Virus record (IMG/VR): IMGVR_UViG_3300027760_001108
Location: 1-21,983 of that record
Strand: one strand, 5' to 3'
DNA from: a virus
Length of the DNA: 21,983 nt
A program made the translations under genes and the position numbers. The notes under the pieces were generated by a model that did no database searches, was not told the origin of the DNA, and saw nothing but the letters and a program-made list of their open reading frames with translations. Of this stretch, positions 6,877-14,616 are shown one piece after another. Every line of letters begins with the position of its first letter. The stretch's first letter is position 1.

Positions 6877-7426
6877 GATAGAAAAGGTAGAGCTTGAAAA
6901 GGATGCGGTCGAAAACGATCCAGATCTTAAGAAGATTCTAACTCAAAGTGCTCTACCTACACCAGAGGTTACACCTACAGGTAAAAAATTAAAACCTAAA
7001 GAAAAGGTTCATTATGTAAATGGTAAAGAATTTGAAGAAGAGATTCGTTCATATTATAAAACCGGTGTAGTGACTCAGAAGCTTGGTGAAAGTCTTACTA
7101 AAATAGCAAACGGACTCTCATATGCGCCTAATTTTATCAATTACTCATACAAGGATGATATGATCGGTGATGCTATTGTTAAGATGTTTTCAGCTTTAAG
7201 AAATAAAAAGTTTAGACTAGATACAGGATTTAGCCCGTTTTCATATTTTACTACTATTGCGTTTCATGCATTTATTAATCGTATTAAGAAAGAGAATAAA
7301 CACCATGCAGTGTTAAATGAATATCGCGATAAAGTATATACCGATTTAATGCTCAATCCGGAAGAGAACGGAAACGTACATATTTACGTTGAACCGAGCG
7401 ATGACGATTATAATAAAACCGAGTGA
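6827..7426 (+). CDS. 55: gp55-like late-transcription sigma factor
   Basis: T4 gp55 directs host RNA polymerase to late promoters (TATAAATA). The 199-residue protein (T4: 185) has a lysine-rich N-terminus (1-60) and a sigma region 2-like core at about 105-158, DDMIGDAIVKMFSAL...FSPFSYFTTIAFHAFINRIKKE, which matches the T4 gp55 segment DMIGDGIENC...FAYFTQIIYFAFLRRIQKE. The C-terminus is acidic (EPSDDDYNKTE) but lacks the obvious hydrophobic clamp-binding end known from T4 gp55. The start lies 50 bases inside uvsW and there is no other Met before residue 110. It ends in a GTGA overlap with gene 47, the arrangement expected for this conserved cluster. Confidence 0.93.
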   Translation: MKKKKYSTALKKSKKPKIEKVELEKDAVENDPDLKKILTQSALPTPEVTPTGKKLKPKEKVHYVNGKEFEEEIRSYYKTGVVTQKLGESLTKIANGLSYAPNFINYSYKDDMIGDAIVKMFSALRNKKFRLDTGFSPFSYFTTIAFHAFINRIKKENKHHAVLNEYRDKVYTDLMLNPEENGNVHIYVEPSDDDYNKTE

Positions 7427-8496
7427 ACGCAGATAAAGAATTAAACTTAAGTTCAAATAAAGTCTGTTGTATAGCCGATCTTCATATTGGTGTACATCAG
7501 AATAGTATTTTTTGGCATGAAACTGCTTTAAAATGGGCAGAGTGGCTTAAAACTGAACTACAAAAGAAAAAAATAAAAGATATCTTTATTTTAGGCGATT
7601 TGTATCACTATAGAGATGAAATTGCAGTTAATACTATACATGTCGTAAATCAAATACTTAAATTATGGAAAGACTTTAATATAGTAATTTTAGTCGGTAA
7701 TCACGATGCGTTTTATAAAGATAGATCAGATATCAATTCGCTATCTATTCTGAATGGGTGGAAGAATATTACTGTCATTAGCGAACCTACAGTCTATACA
7801 GTATTAGGGAAGCAAGCAACATTTTTACCTTGGGGTGCAGATATCAAATCAGTAGCAAAAAGCGATATTTTGTTTGGTCATCTAGAAATTGAAAGTTTTA
7901 GAATGAATAGCCATAAAGCTTGTGATCATGGTACTAAGTCTTCTGATTTATTATCTAAAGCTGATTTAATTATGACTGGTCATTTTCATTTAAGAGATGA
8001 AAGAAAATATAATGATAAAACTATTATCTACGTAGGTAATCCTTTCGAAATGGATTTCGGTGATACCGGTTCAACGAAAGGTTATTATATTCTTGATTTT
8101 AATACGCTTTCTTACGAGTTTTTTGAAAATACTTTATCACCTAAACATAAAAAGATATCTCTTAATGATCTTACTGCGTTAAAGTCGATTAGCGCTACAG
8201 AAGTAAAACAGACAGTAGAAAATAATATTATTAAAATTGTTGTCGATAAAAAAATAACTACAGACAATATAGATCTATTAATACAAAAAATATCTACATA
8301 CAAGCCGTTTACTTTATCTGTTGACTATTCACTTTATAATGACTCTATTACGGTTAATGAAGAACAATCTTACGATTTATCGGGAGTTGATATGGGTAAG
8401 GCTATTGAAGAATTTGTTGAATTATTAGATATCGAGAAAAAAACCGATGTATCGCGGCATTGCTTAGATCTTTATAAGAGGGCTTGTAGTACATGA
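7423..8496 (+). CDS. 47: gp47-like nuclease subunit (Mre11/SbcD family)
   Basis: gp47 is the metallophosphoesterase partner of gp46. Together they resect DNA ends for recombination-dependent replication and degrade host DNA. The 357 residues (T4: 339) contain the full phosphoesterase motif set: DLHIG (19-23), GDLYHYRDE (58-66), GNHD (92-95), GHLEIE (152-157) and GHFH (186-189). The C-terminal third is a capping/partner-binding region. The start is GTG, overlapping the gene 55 stop as GTGA. The stop overlaps the gene 46 start as ATGA, consistent with equal production of two subunits of one complex. Confidence 0.96.
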   Translation: MNADKELNLSSNKVCCIADLHIGVHQNSIFWHETALKWAEWLKTELQKKKIKDIFILGDLYHYRDEIAVNTIHVVNQILKLWKDFNIVILVGNHDAFYKDRSDINSLSILNGWKNITVISEPTVYTVLGKQATFLPWGADIKSVAKSDILFGHLEIESFRMNSHKACDHGTKSSDLLSKADLIMTGHFHLRDERKYNDKTIIYVGNPFEMDFGDTGSTKGYYILDFNTLSYEFFENTLSPKHKKISLNDLTALKSISATEVKQTVENNIIKIVVDKKITTDNIDLLIQKISTYKPFTLSVDYSLYNDSITVNEEQSYDLSGVDMGKAIEEFVELLDIEKKTDVSRHCLDLYKRACST

Positions 8497-10304
8497 GAAA
8501 TATTCTTTTTAATAAGATAAGTATTAAAAATTTCCTGTCTGTAGGTAATGTACCGGTCACCGTCGACTTTAAGCGCGGGTTACATATTATCACAGGCATT
8601 AATAAGGATAAAGAAGATCGACGTAACGGGGTCGGTAAATCGACGGTTGCAGATGCTATTTATTTTGCGGTATTTGGCGAGACACTACGTGATCTTAAAA
8701 AAGAAAATATTATTAATAATGTTAATAGAAAAAATTGCGAAGTAATTCTCGATCTCACGATACAAAATTTAGATAAAAAAGAAGAAATTCAAATCATTAG
8801 AACCCTAGAGCCTTCAAAGTGCTTTATCTATGTTAATGGTGAGGATAAAACTAGAGATAGTATATCGAATACTAATTCTGCTATAATGTCGAAATTTAAT
8901 AGTACGCCAGAAGTCTTTCAAAACTGTGTTATTATGACCATAAACAATACTATACCGTTTATGGCGAAAAAGAAGTTAGAAAAAAGAAAGTTTATTGAAG
9001 ACATTTTTAATTTAGGTATTTTTAGTGGTATGTTAAATCTGCTCAAGGCAGATATAACTGAAAAGAAGAAATCTTTTGACATTGAAGCTACTAAGCACGA
9101 CGAGGTGCAAAAGACTATACTTTCATACGAAAAGCAAAAAGAATCTTCAGCTGTTGAAAGACAGAAGAAAAAAGAAAAATATGTCTCAAGACAAGAGAGT
9201 AATACAAAAGAAATTAAGCAGATTAACAAACTACTTAAGGAATTTAAATTACCTGACATCGATACTATAAAGAAAGATATAGAAGAGCAAGAAGGAAACA
9301 GTACTAAAGTAGATAAAAAATTACAAGAGATAAGACATTCTATTTCCGAAAATACTACATTAATAGCGCAATTAAATAAAAAGATTTCATCTGTCGGGAC
9401 AGATAAGGATGTATGTCCTACTTGCTTACGTTCAATTCAAGATGTAGATAGAAATCATATTAAAGAAGAAAAGAAAAAGATAAATGGTGATATAGAGAGT
9501 CATGAAACTACTATTACTAAGCTTAAGACAGAAGAAAAGCAGTATCTTTCTTTGCAATCAAAACTCGAAGAGAAAATACAAACACTTCGCGATAATTTAA
9601 ATAATTATAAGCATAAGGTTAAAGAAAAGCAAAATCTAGAAGATCGCCTCAAACAACTTACACAATGGCAAACAGAACTAGAGCAAGATCTTAAAGATAT
9701 AGAAAACGATTCGAATACGTTTGATTCGCTTATTAAAGAACAAACCGATCGATTAGACGTCGTTAAGGGTCAGATCGATACTATTAAACAAACGCTTAAT
9801 ACGCTTGATGTAGTTAAGTTTGTAGTATCTGAAGAAGGTGTAAAATCTTACATAGTTAAAAAAATATTACAACTGTTTAATAGTAAGCTGGCTTATTATC
9901 TTAAGAAAATGGATGCAAATTGTATTTGTACATTCAACGAATACTTTGAAGAAGAAATTGTAGATAACAAAGGTAAAGAATGTTCATATTTTAATTTTAG
10001 CGGTGCAGAGCGCAAGAATATTGATCTTGCTTGTTTATTTACATTTATGGATATCAGAAGACTTCAGGGCGATGTATCGTTTAACTTCAGTATCTATGAT
10101 GAATTATTTGATTCGAGTTTAGATGAACGGGGTGTAGAGCTTGTAATTAATATATTAAAAGAGCGTGTTGAGAAGTATAATGAGTGTATAATGGTTATAA
10201 GTCATAGAAAAGAAAGCATTAAAGCTGCAACTGGCGATATTATCTTCTTAGAGAAGAGTAACGGTATCACTCGTAGAGTTGATTATAAAGAATACAAGGG
10301 TTAA
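8493..10304 (+). CDS. 46: gp46-like nuclease subunit (Rad50/SbcC ATPase)
   Basis: gp46 is the Rad50-type ATPase that pairs with gp47. In 603 residues (T4: 560) it shows Walker A as GINKDKEDRRNGVGKST (35-51), a central coiled coil (about 180-440) interrupted by the zinc hook CPTC (308-311), the ABC signature NFSGAER (501-507), Walker B with catalytic acidic residue in FSIYDELFD (532-540), the D-loop SSLDERG, and the H-loop ISHR (569-572). The insertion between the first G and the GVGKST of Walker A is typical of T4-like gp46. AGGG lies about 11 bases before the ATG. All key residues are present. Confidence 0.97.
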   Translation: MRNILFNKISIKNFLSVGNVPVTVDFKRGLHIITGINKDKEDRRNGVGKSTVADAIYFAVFGETLRDLKKENIINNVNRKNCEVILDLTIQNLDKKEEIQIIRTLEPSKCFIYVNGEDKTRDSISNTNSAIMSKFNSTPEVFQNCVIMTINNTIPFMAKKKLEKRKFIEDIFNLGIFSGMLNLLKADITEKKKSFDIEATKHDEVQKTILSYEKQKESSAVERQKKKEKYVSRQESNTKEIKQINKLLKEFKLPDIDTIKKDIEEQEGNSTKVDKKLQEIRHSISENTTLIAQLNKKISSVGTDKDVCPTCLRSIQDVDRNHIKEEKKKINGDIESHETTITKLKTEEKQYLSLQSKLEEKIQTLRDNLNNYKHKVKEKQNLEDRLKQLTQWQTELEQDLKDIENDSNTFDSLIKEQTDRLDVVKGQIDTIKQTLNTLDVVKFVVSEEGVKSYIVKKILQLFNSKLAYYLKKMDANCICTFNEYFEEEIVDNKGKECSYFNFSGAERKNIDLACLFTFMDIRRLQGDVSFNFSIYDELFDSSLDERGVELVINILKERVEKYNECIMVISHRKESIKAATGDIIFLEKSNGITRRVDYKEYKG

Positions 10305-10311
10305 ATACATC

Positions 10312-11544
10312 ATGCATCAAACACCTTCCTTTGTTTCGCCCTTCGCTTCGCCATTTGTTTCACCGTTTGCGTCGCCTTTTCCTAATATGCCTTCACATAC
10401 AAATGCGCAACGTGATGCCGTTCCTCGTCCACCCGAAATGGATCTAGCTAGGTGTTTAAATTATTATGCTGATTATAGCGGCTGTGGGTTTTGGAGAATG
10501 ATATGGCCAGAGCATATGCTAAATGCTAATCAGCGCCTTATTGTTCATGGAAGTACGGTGATGTGTTTTGATCCAAATTACTATAGAGGTGTAAAGACAG
10601 TCCGTATACAAAGACAAGCCACGCCACATCAGCTTAAGTTTATACAATTCTTAAAAGAGCTAAGTCAAAAAGTAGGATTTAAGATCGTGTATGAAATCGA
10701 TGACTTAGTGTTTATAGAGGATATTCCTGAATATAATAAATTTAAACCAGCATTCGCTGACCCCGAGATTAGAAAAACATCACAGACTATTATGGAGCTA
10801 TGTGATGAAATTACTGTGACATGCGATTTCATGAAGGACTATTACATGGGTAAAACTAGTAATAAGAACGTTACTGTTATTCCGAACTTTCCTCCGAAGT
10901 TCTGGATGGGACGTTTTTATAACGAAAAGCGAATTTCTGATAATTATGATGAATTTTCTGCTCGCCCTAGAATATTGTATGCAGGATCAGGCGCTCATTT
11001 TGATGTAGACAACCGTGTAAATCAAGATGATGATTTTGCTCATGTAAATGAGATGATTATTAAGACCCGTCACAAATATAAATGGGTTTTTCTAGGTGCA
11101 TTCCCCTTACCGCTCAGACCATATGTTGCAAACGGTGATATCGAATTCCATACTTGGCAGTCGCTTTATGATTACCCGGAGAAGATTTATAATTTAAAGA
11201 TTAATATGATGGTTGCTCCTTTGCAGAACAATACTTTTAATAAAGCTAAAAGTGACTTAAAATATATTGAAGCTTGTAGCTTCGGTCTCCCAATTGCTTG
11301 TCAAGATATTGTAACATATAAAGACGCGTCTATTAAGTTTAAGACAAGCGAAGAGATGATAGGCTGTATTGAAGATGCATTAGCTAAGAAAGGTAAGTAT
11401 ATGAATAATTGCGCAAAATTTAGAAAAGTTGCAGAGAGTAGATGGTTAGAGAATGAGGAAAATTTAGCAGCCTATGTTGAACTATATACTCTGCCTTACG
11501 GTGATAGTAATAGAAAAATACTAAACAAAATAAATGGCCTATAA
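10312..11544 (+). CDS. GT-B type glycosyltransferase
   Basis: This 410-residue protein resembles group 1 (GT4-like) glycosyltransferases. The N-domain holds KIVYEIDDLVF and DEITVTCDFMKDYY. The C-domain starts at PRILYAGSGAH and has KWVFLGAFP, IEFHTW, INMMVAPLQNN and the donor-binding region AKSDLKYIEACSFGLPI, whose Glu fits the conserved ExxxxxxxE area. The first 25 residues are an unusual Ser-Pro-Phe repeat (SPFASPFVSPFASPF) that precedes the catalytic fold. The ATG at 10312 follows the gene 46 stop by 7 bases with AAGG in front; an in-frame TTG at 10279 would lie within gene 46 and is rejected. The acceptor, such as phage DNA, virion protein or host glycan, is unknown. It is the only non-replication gene between 46 and 43. 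Confidence 0.85.
   Translation: MHQTPSFVSPFASPFVSPFASPFPNMPSHTNAQRDAVPRPPEMDLARCLNYYADYSGCGFWRMIWPEHMLNANQRLIVHGSTVMCFDPNYYRGVKTVRIQRQATPHQLKFIQFLKELSQKVGFKIVYEIDDLVFIEDIPEYNKFKPAFADPEIRKTSQTIMELCDEITVTCDFMKDYYMGKTSNKNVTVIPNFPPKFWMGRFYNEKRISDNYDEFSARPRILYAGSGAHFDVDNRVNQDDDFAHVNEMIIKTRHKYKWVFLGAFPLPLRPYVANGDIEFHTWQSLYDYPEKIYNLKINMMVAPLQNNTFNKAKSDLKYIEACSFGLPIACQDIVTYKDASIKFKTSEEMIGCIEDALAKKGKYMNNCAKFRKVAESRWLENEENLAAYVELYTLPYGDSNRKILNKINGL
10330..10377 (+). repeat. In-gene tandem repeat, two 24-base units (VSPFASPF)
   Basis: Two consecutive 24-base units (10330-10353 and 10354-10377), diverged at a few mostly third-codon positions, encode FVSPFASP twice, then a further PF. Each unit is itself two imperfect 12-base halves. 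Divergence at silent positions suggests the peptide, not the DNA, is selected. It sits at the very N-terminus of the glycosyltransferase. Confidence 0.75.
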
Positions 11545-11590
11545 AAAAGCTGTTCCGTATTTTTTAACTTTTATTTCTACTATTTGATAC

Positions 11591-11596
11591 TATAAT
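11591..11596 (+). promoter_or_regulatory. TATAAT box directly before gene 43
   Basis: A perfect TATAAT lies 6 bases before the GTG start of the polymerase gene in the only sizeable gap (58 bases) between genes 46/GT and 43. No convincing -35 is seen at 16-18 bases. If used as a -10 box, transcription would begin at about the start codon. AT-rich context lowers certainty. Confidence 0.3.
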
Positions 11597-11602
11597 AGTA
11601 TT

Positions 11603-14191
11603 GTGTATAGAAACGTTGCATATATACCTAAAAGCCAACTCATGCGGCTTTTTACGTGGGATAGTGAGGGAAAGCGTATAGCTGTCGATACGACTTTTGA
11701 GCCTTACATTTATTTAGAAACAAATAACACACCCGATTGCACAAGTATATTTAATACTAAGCTAAAAAAGAAGAAATTCCGTAACCAAGCAGAGCGATCG
11801 CGTTATTTAAAAGACAATAAAATTACAAGAATATTTGAAAACTTAAATATTCAACAGCAGTACTTAATTGATAGCTTTTGGGAAGAAAGTGAGAAGCCCG
11901 AATTTAATAATCACCCAATTAGAGTTTTGTTTATTGATATTGAGACATATAGTCCAGATGAATTCCCTAAACCGGAAGATCCTACACACCCTATTAATGT
12001 TATAACGGTATATGATACTGTACGCAAACATTTCGTTACCTGGGGGTTAAAAGCTTATCATGTTAAAAAAGAACATACGACATATATTCACTGTAGGTCT
12101 GAAAAAGAACTGCTTAGTAGGTTTTTGAACTTTTTTATTTCCGATTATCCAGATATTTTATCTGGTTGGAATAGTGAGTTTTTCGATGTACCCTATATTA
12201 TTAATAGGATAACTCGTATTCTCGGTGAAGATGAAACAAAGAAACTGTCCCCGGTTGGTTATATCCGACCTATTGTCTTTAAAGGTAGATTTGGTAGAGA
12301 GCAAGTTCATTGGCATATTGAAGGTGTTTCTTGTGTGGATTATCTTGACATTTACAAAAGGTTTTGCCCTGTTCTTCGCGAGTCATATAAACTAGATGCG
12401 ATCGGTCAAGTTGAATTAGGAGAGAAAAAAATCGATTATGGTGATACGAACTTAGCCAGTTTAGCTGATGATAATTGGGAATTGTTTATTGATTATAACA
12501 TACAAGACGTTAACTTGCTTGTAAGACTTGAGGAAAAATTACAGTATTTAAAATTATTACGTATGATAGCGTATGCAGGTCTTACTACGTTTGAAGGCGC
12601 TCTAGGATCACTGTCTGTTATTACCGGCCTATGCGCAATTAGAGCTAGAACACGCAATCAAAGAATCCCTACCTTCAATAAAGAGGTACATAGTGATGAG
12701 CAAAATGCTGGTGCTTATGTTGGTGAGCCGCTAAAAGGGTTTCAGAAGAATGTTGTATCGTTTGATGCTAATAGTCTATACCCTAACGTTATGATAACAC
12801 TCAATTTATCGCCAGAAACTAAAGTAGGTGTTATAGTCGATAAGACAGATAAGGAAATAACTATTCAACATGTAAACGGTCAAACATTTAAATTATCTAA
12901 TCATCACTTTGTTGAGTTTGTTAAAAAAGAAAAAATAGCTATATCAAAAGCTAAGGTTTTATTTACGCAGAAAGAAAAAGGCGTTATTCCTGAAACCGTG
13001 GATCACTTTTATAAAAAGAGGGTAGAAATTAAGAGACAGCTCAAAATTCTTCAGAAGAAGCTTGTAACATTAGAAAAGGGCTCAGAAGAGTATAATAAGC
13101 TCAAGCTTCAGGTAGATAATTTAAATATTACACAACATACTATAAAAATTTTAATTAATACAATTTACGGATACTTTGGCAATAAGCATAGCCCGTTAGG
13201 TGATGATGAACTTGCTGAGTCAATTACATTAACAGGTCAAGCTGTTATCAAGGAATCAAATAGACTGCTCGAAGAATATATTAAAAGTAAAGCAGGCCTA
13301 ACAGACGAAGACATTAAAACAGATACACCGATTATCTATAATGATACAGACAGCTCATATGTATCTATCAAGCATATTGTTGAGAAAACAGGGTTAAAAA
13401 TGCTCAACGAAAAGGGTAAAATTACACCCGAATATTACAAACAAGTACAAGAGATTGAAGAGTATTTAAATGAAAAAATTGCTCTCTGGGGTAAGAGTGC
13501 TCTAGGATCAGAAGATTGTAGATTAAACTTTAAGCGTGAAGCTATAGCTGATGTAGGATTATTTCTACAGAAAAAGAGATATGTTTTGCATGTTCTTGAC
13601 GAAGAAGGAATACCTTGTGATAAGTTCAAGTATACAGGTGTTGAAGTAGTTCGGACAACAATGCCTGCACCCATCAAGCCGTATGTAAAAAAGATTATTG
13701 AAACAATGTTATTGACAAGAGATTTCAATCAAACTAATAAAATCTTTAATGAGACCTATGACATATTTAAAAACCTACCGGTAGAGGATATAGCTTTTGT
13801 TATGGGTATTAAAGGCTACGAAAAGTATTCCGCCTTATGTGATGGGTTTAAAACTACCAAACATATGCCCATTCATGTTAAAGCTGCCTATTTCTACAAT
13901 ATATTGCTAGATAGATTTAACACAGGTAAAAAATATGAAAAAATCTCTTCTGGTGATAAGGTGAGATATTTCTATGCAAAACAACCTAATAGGTTTGGCA
14001 TCTCTACAATAGGGTACAAATATGCTTTTCCAAAAGAATTTATTGAATACTTTATACCTGATCACGAGCTAATGTTTACAAAAATTATCTTTTCAGTAAT
14101 TGAAAGGTTTTACGAAGCTGTAAATTGGAAATTACAAACACCTGGAAGTCAAGTACAGACTGATTTATTTGATCTATTAAAAGTTGATTAA
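11603..14191 (+). CDS. 43: Family B DNA polymerase, T4 gp43-like
   Basis: This is the replicative polymerase, 862 residues (T4 gp43: 898). The exonuclease domain has ExoI DIET (112-115), ExoII around LSGWNSEFFDVPY (186-198) and ExoIII YNIQDV (298-303). The polymerase domain has motif A SFDANSLYPNV (386-396, D388), motif B KILINTIYGYFGN (515-527) and motif C YNDTDSS (579-585). The C-terminus QTDLFDLLKVD is a clamp-binding motif like T4's LFDMF, predicting a gp45 clamp elsewhere. All catalytic acidic residues are present. The start is GTG at 11603 with no Shine-Dalgarno; no intron or split gene is seen. The sequence before ExoI is shorter than in T4. Confidence 0.98.
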   Translation: MYRNVAYIPKSQLMRLFTWDSEGKRIAVDTTFEPYIYLETNNTPDCTSIFNTKLKKKKFRNQAERSRYLKDNKITRIFENLNIQQQYLIDSFWEESEKPEFNNHPIRVLFIDIETYSPDEFPKPEDPTHPINVITVYDTVRKHFVTWGLKAYHVKKEHTTYIHCRSEKELLSRFLNFFISDYPDILSGWNSEFFDVPYIINRITRILGEDETKKLSPVGYIRPIVFKGRFGREQVHWHIEGVSCVDYLDIYKRFCPVLRESYKLDAIGQVELGEKKIDYGDTNLASLADDNWELFIDYNIQDVNLLVRLEEKLQYLKLLRMIAYAGLTTFEGALGSLSVITGLCAIRARTRNQRIPTFNKEVHSDEQNAGAYVGEPLKGFQKNVVSFDANSLYPNVMITLNLSPETKVGVIVDKTDKEITIQHVNGQTFKLSNHHFVEFVKKEKIAISKAKVLFTQKEKGVIPETVDHFYKKRVEIKRQLKILQKKLVTLEKGSEEYNKLKLQVDNLNITQHTIKILINTIYGYFGNKHSPLGDDELAESITLTGQAVIKESNRLLEEYIKSKAGLTDEDIKTDTPIIYNDTDSSYVSIKHIVEKTGLKMLNEKGKITPEYYKQVQEIEEYLNEKIALWGKSALGSEDCRLNFKREAIADVGLFLQKKRYVLHVLDEEGIPCDKFKYTGVEVVRTTMPAPIKPYVKKIIETMLLTRDFNQTNKIFNETYDIFKNLPVEDIAFVMGIKGYEKYSALCDGFKTTKHMPIHVKAAYFYNILLDRFNTGKKYEKISSGDKVRYFYAKQPNRFGISTIGYKYAFPKEFIEYFIPDHELMFTKIIFSVIERFYEAVNWKLQTPGSQVQTDLFDLLKVD

Positions 14192-14200
14192 TTTACATAT

Positions 14201-14206
14201 TATAAT
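14201..14206 (+). promoter_or_regulatory. TATAAT box before the small ORF between 43 and uvsX
   Basis: A perfect TATAAT lies 11 bases before the ATG at 14218, within the 26-base gap after gene 43. There is no good -35 at the correct distance, so it could be a weak promoter or a chance AT-rich match. Confidence 0.25.
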
Positions 14207-14217
14207 AAAATAACTAC

Positions 14218-14574
14218 ATGAGCGAACAAAATCTTATTACATTTATTGACCATATTGGTAGAACAATTATTGCAACAGTTGACAGCCAGGATAAGACTAC
14301 ATTGTCTGTAAAGAATCCTGCTATTGTACATGTACAGCCTACACAGCAAGGCCAACTCAATGTACAAACAATTCCTCTTTATTTTAGAGAGTTTCTTGGT
14401 GAAAAGAGCAAAAACACCGGAACAATTTGGAAGTTTAATCTTAATAGTATTGTGCTAGGTATTGATATCGATAACGATCCCCGCTTGGTTGATCAATATA
14501 ATAAGTTGTTTACCTCTGTCCCGGTTGGCACTGTACAGCAGACCGATCGAGTAATTAAGTTGTTTGACGAGTAA
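14218..14574 (+). CDS. Conserved small phage protein, possibly SH3/LSm-like barrel
   Basis: This 118-residue protein is unnamed. It looks all-beta: LITFIDHIGRTIIATV, LSVKNPAIVHVQ, then QLNVQTIPLYFREFL, followed by a basic/hydrophobic strand TIWKFNLNSIVLGID and a short acidic C-terminal helix. The strand-Gly-Arg-strand, NPAIV and LxxIPL pattern is reminiscent of Sm-like barrels, which would suggest RNA or nucleic-acid binding, but this is a guess from pattern. A small ORF in this place between polymerase and recombinase is usual in marine T4-like phages, so a role in DNA replication or its control is plausible. Confidence 0.8.
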   Translation: MSEQNLITFIDHIGRTIIATVDSQDKTTLSVKNPAIVHVQPTQQGQLNVQTIPLYFREFLGEKSKNTGTIWKFNLNSIVLGIDIDNDPRLVDQYNKLFTSVPVGTVQQTDRVIKLFDE

Positions 14575-14599
14575 TTTTTTACTTGTTTTTAAAATTACT
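14570..14599 (+). promoter_or_regulatory. AT-only inverted repeat upstream of uvsX
   Basis: AGTAATTTT (14570-14578) and AAAATTACT (14591-14599) form a perfect 9-base-pair inverted repeat with a 12-base loop. The left arm includes the stop codon of the preceding gene. Only two G-C pairs would form, and no T-run follows, so it is a weak stem. It overlaps the candidate uvsX promoter and could be an operator or merely AT-rich coincidence. Confidence 0.25.
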
Positions 14600-14610
14600 T
14601 CATTTATACT
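14583..14610 (+). promoter_or_regulatory. Candidate sigma-70-type promoter of uvsX
   Basis: TTGTTT (14583-14588) and TATACT (14605-14610) are separated by 16 bases. Transcription would begin about 7 bases later, at the ATG at 14617, implying a leaderless uvsX transcript. No Shine-Dalgarno precedes the ATG, which agrees with this. The -35 is poor. Confidence 0.35.
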
Positions 14611-14616
14611 AGATCT

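Noticed and set aside
8918-9259. Minus-strand open frame of 113 codons rich in Ser, Phe and Cys
   Set aside because: It is opposite the coiled coil of gene 46; the hydrophobic composition is the complement of Lys/Glu-rich codons.
11543-11567. A-run and T-run after the GT-B glycosyltransferase as a terminator
   Set aside because: Only A-T pairing could form between the runs and no stable GC stem is seen.
13435-13728. Minus-strand open frame of 97 codons
   Set aside because: It lies within gene 43 with no supporting context.
14570-14599. Inverted repeat before uvsX as an intrinsic terminator
   Set aside because: The stem is nearly all A-T with no following U-tract; listed only as a weak structural element.
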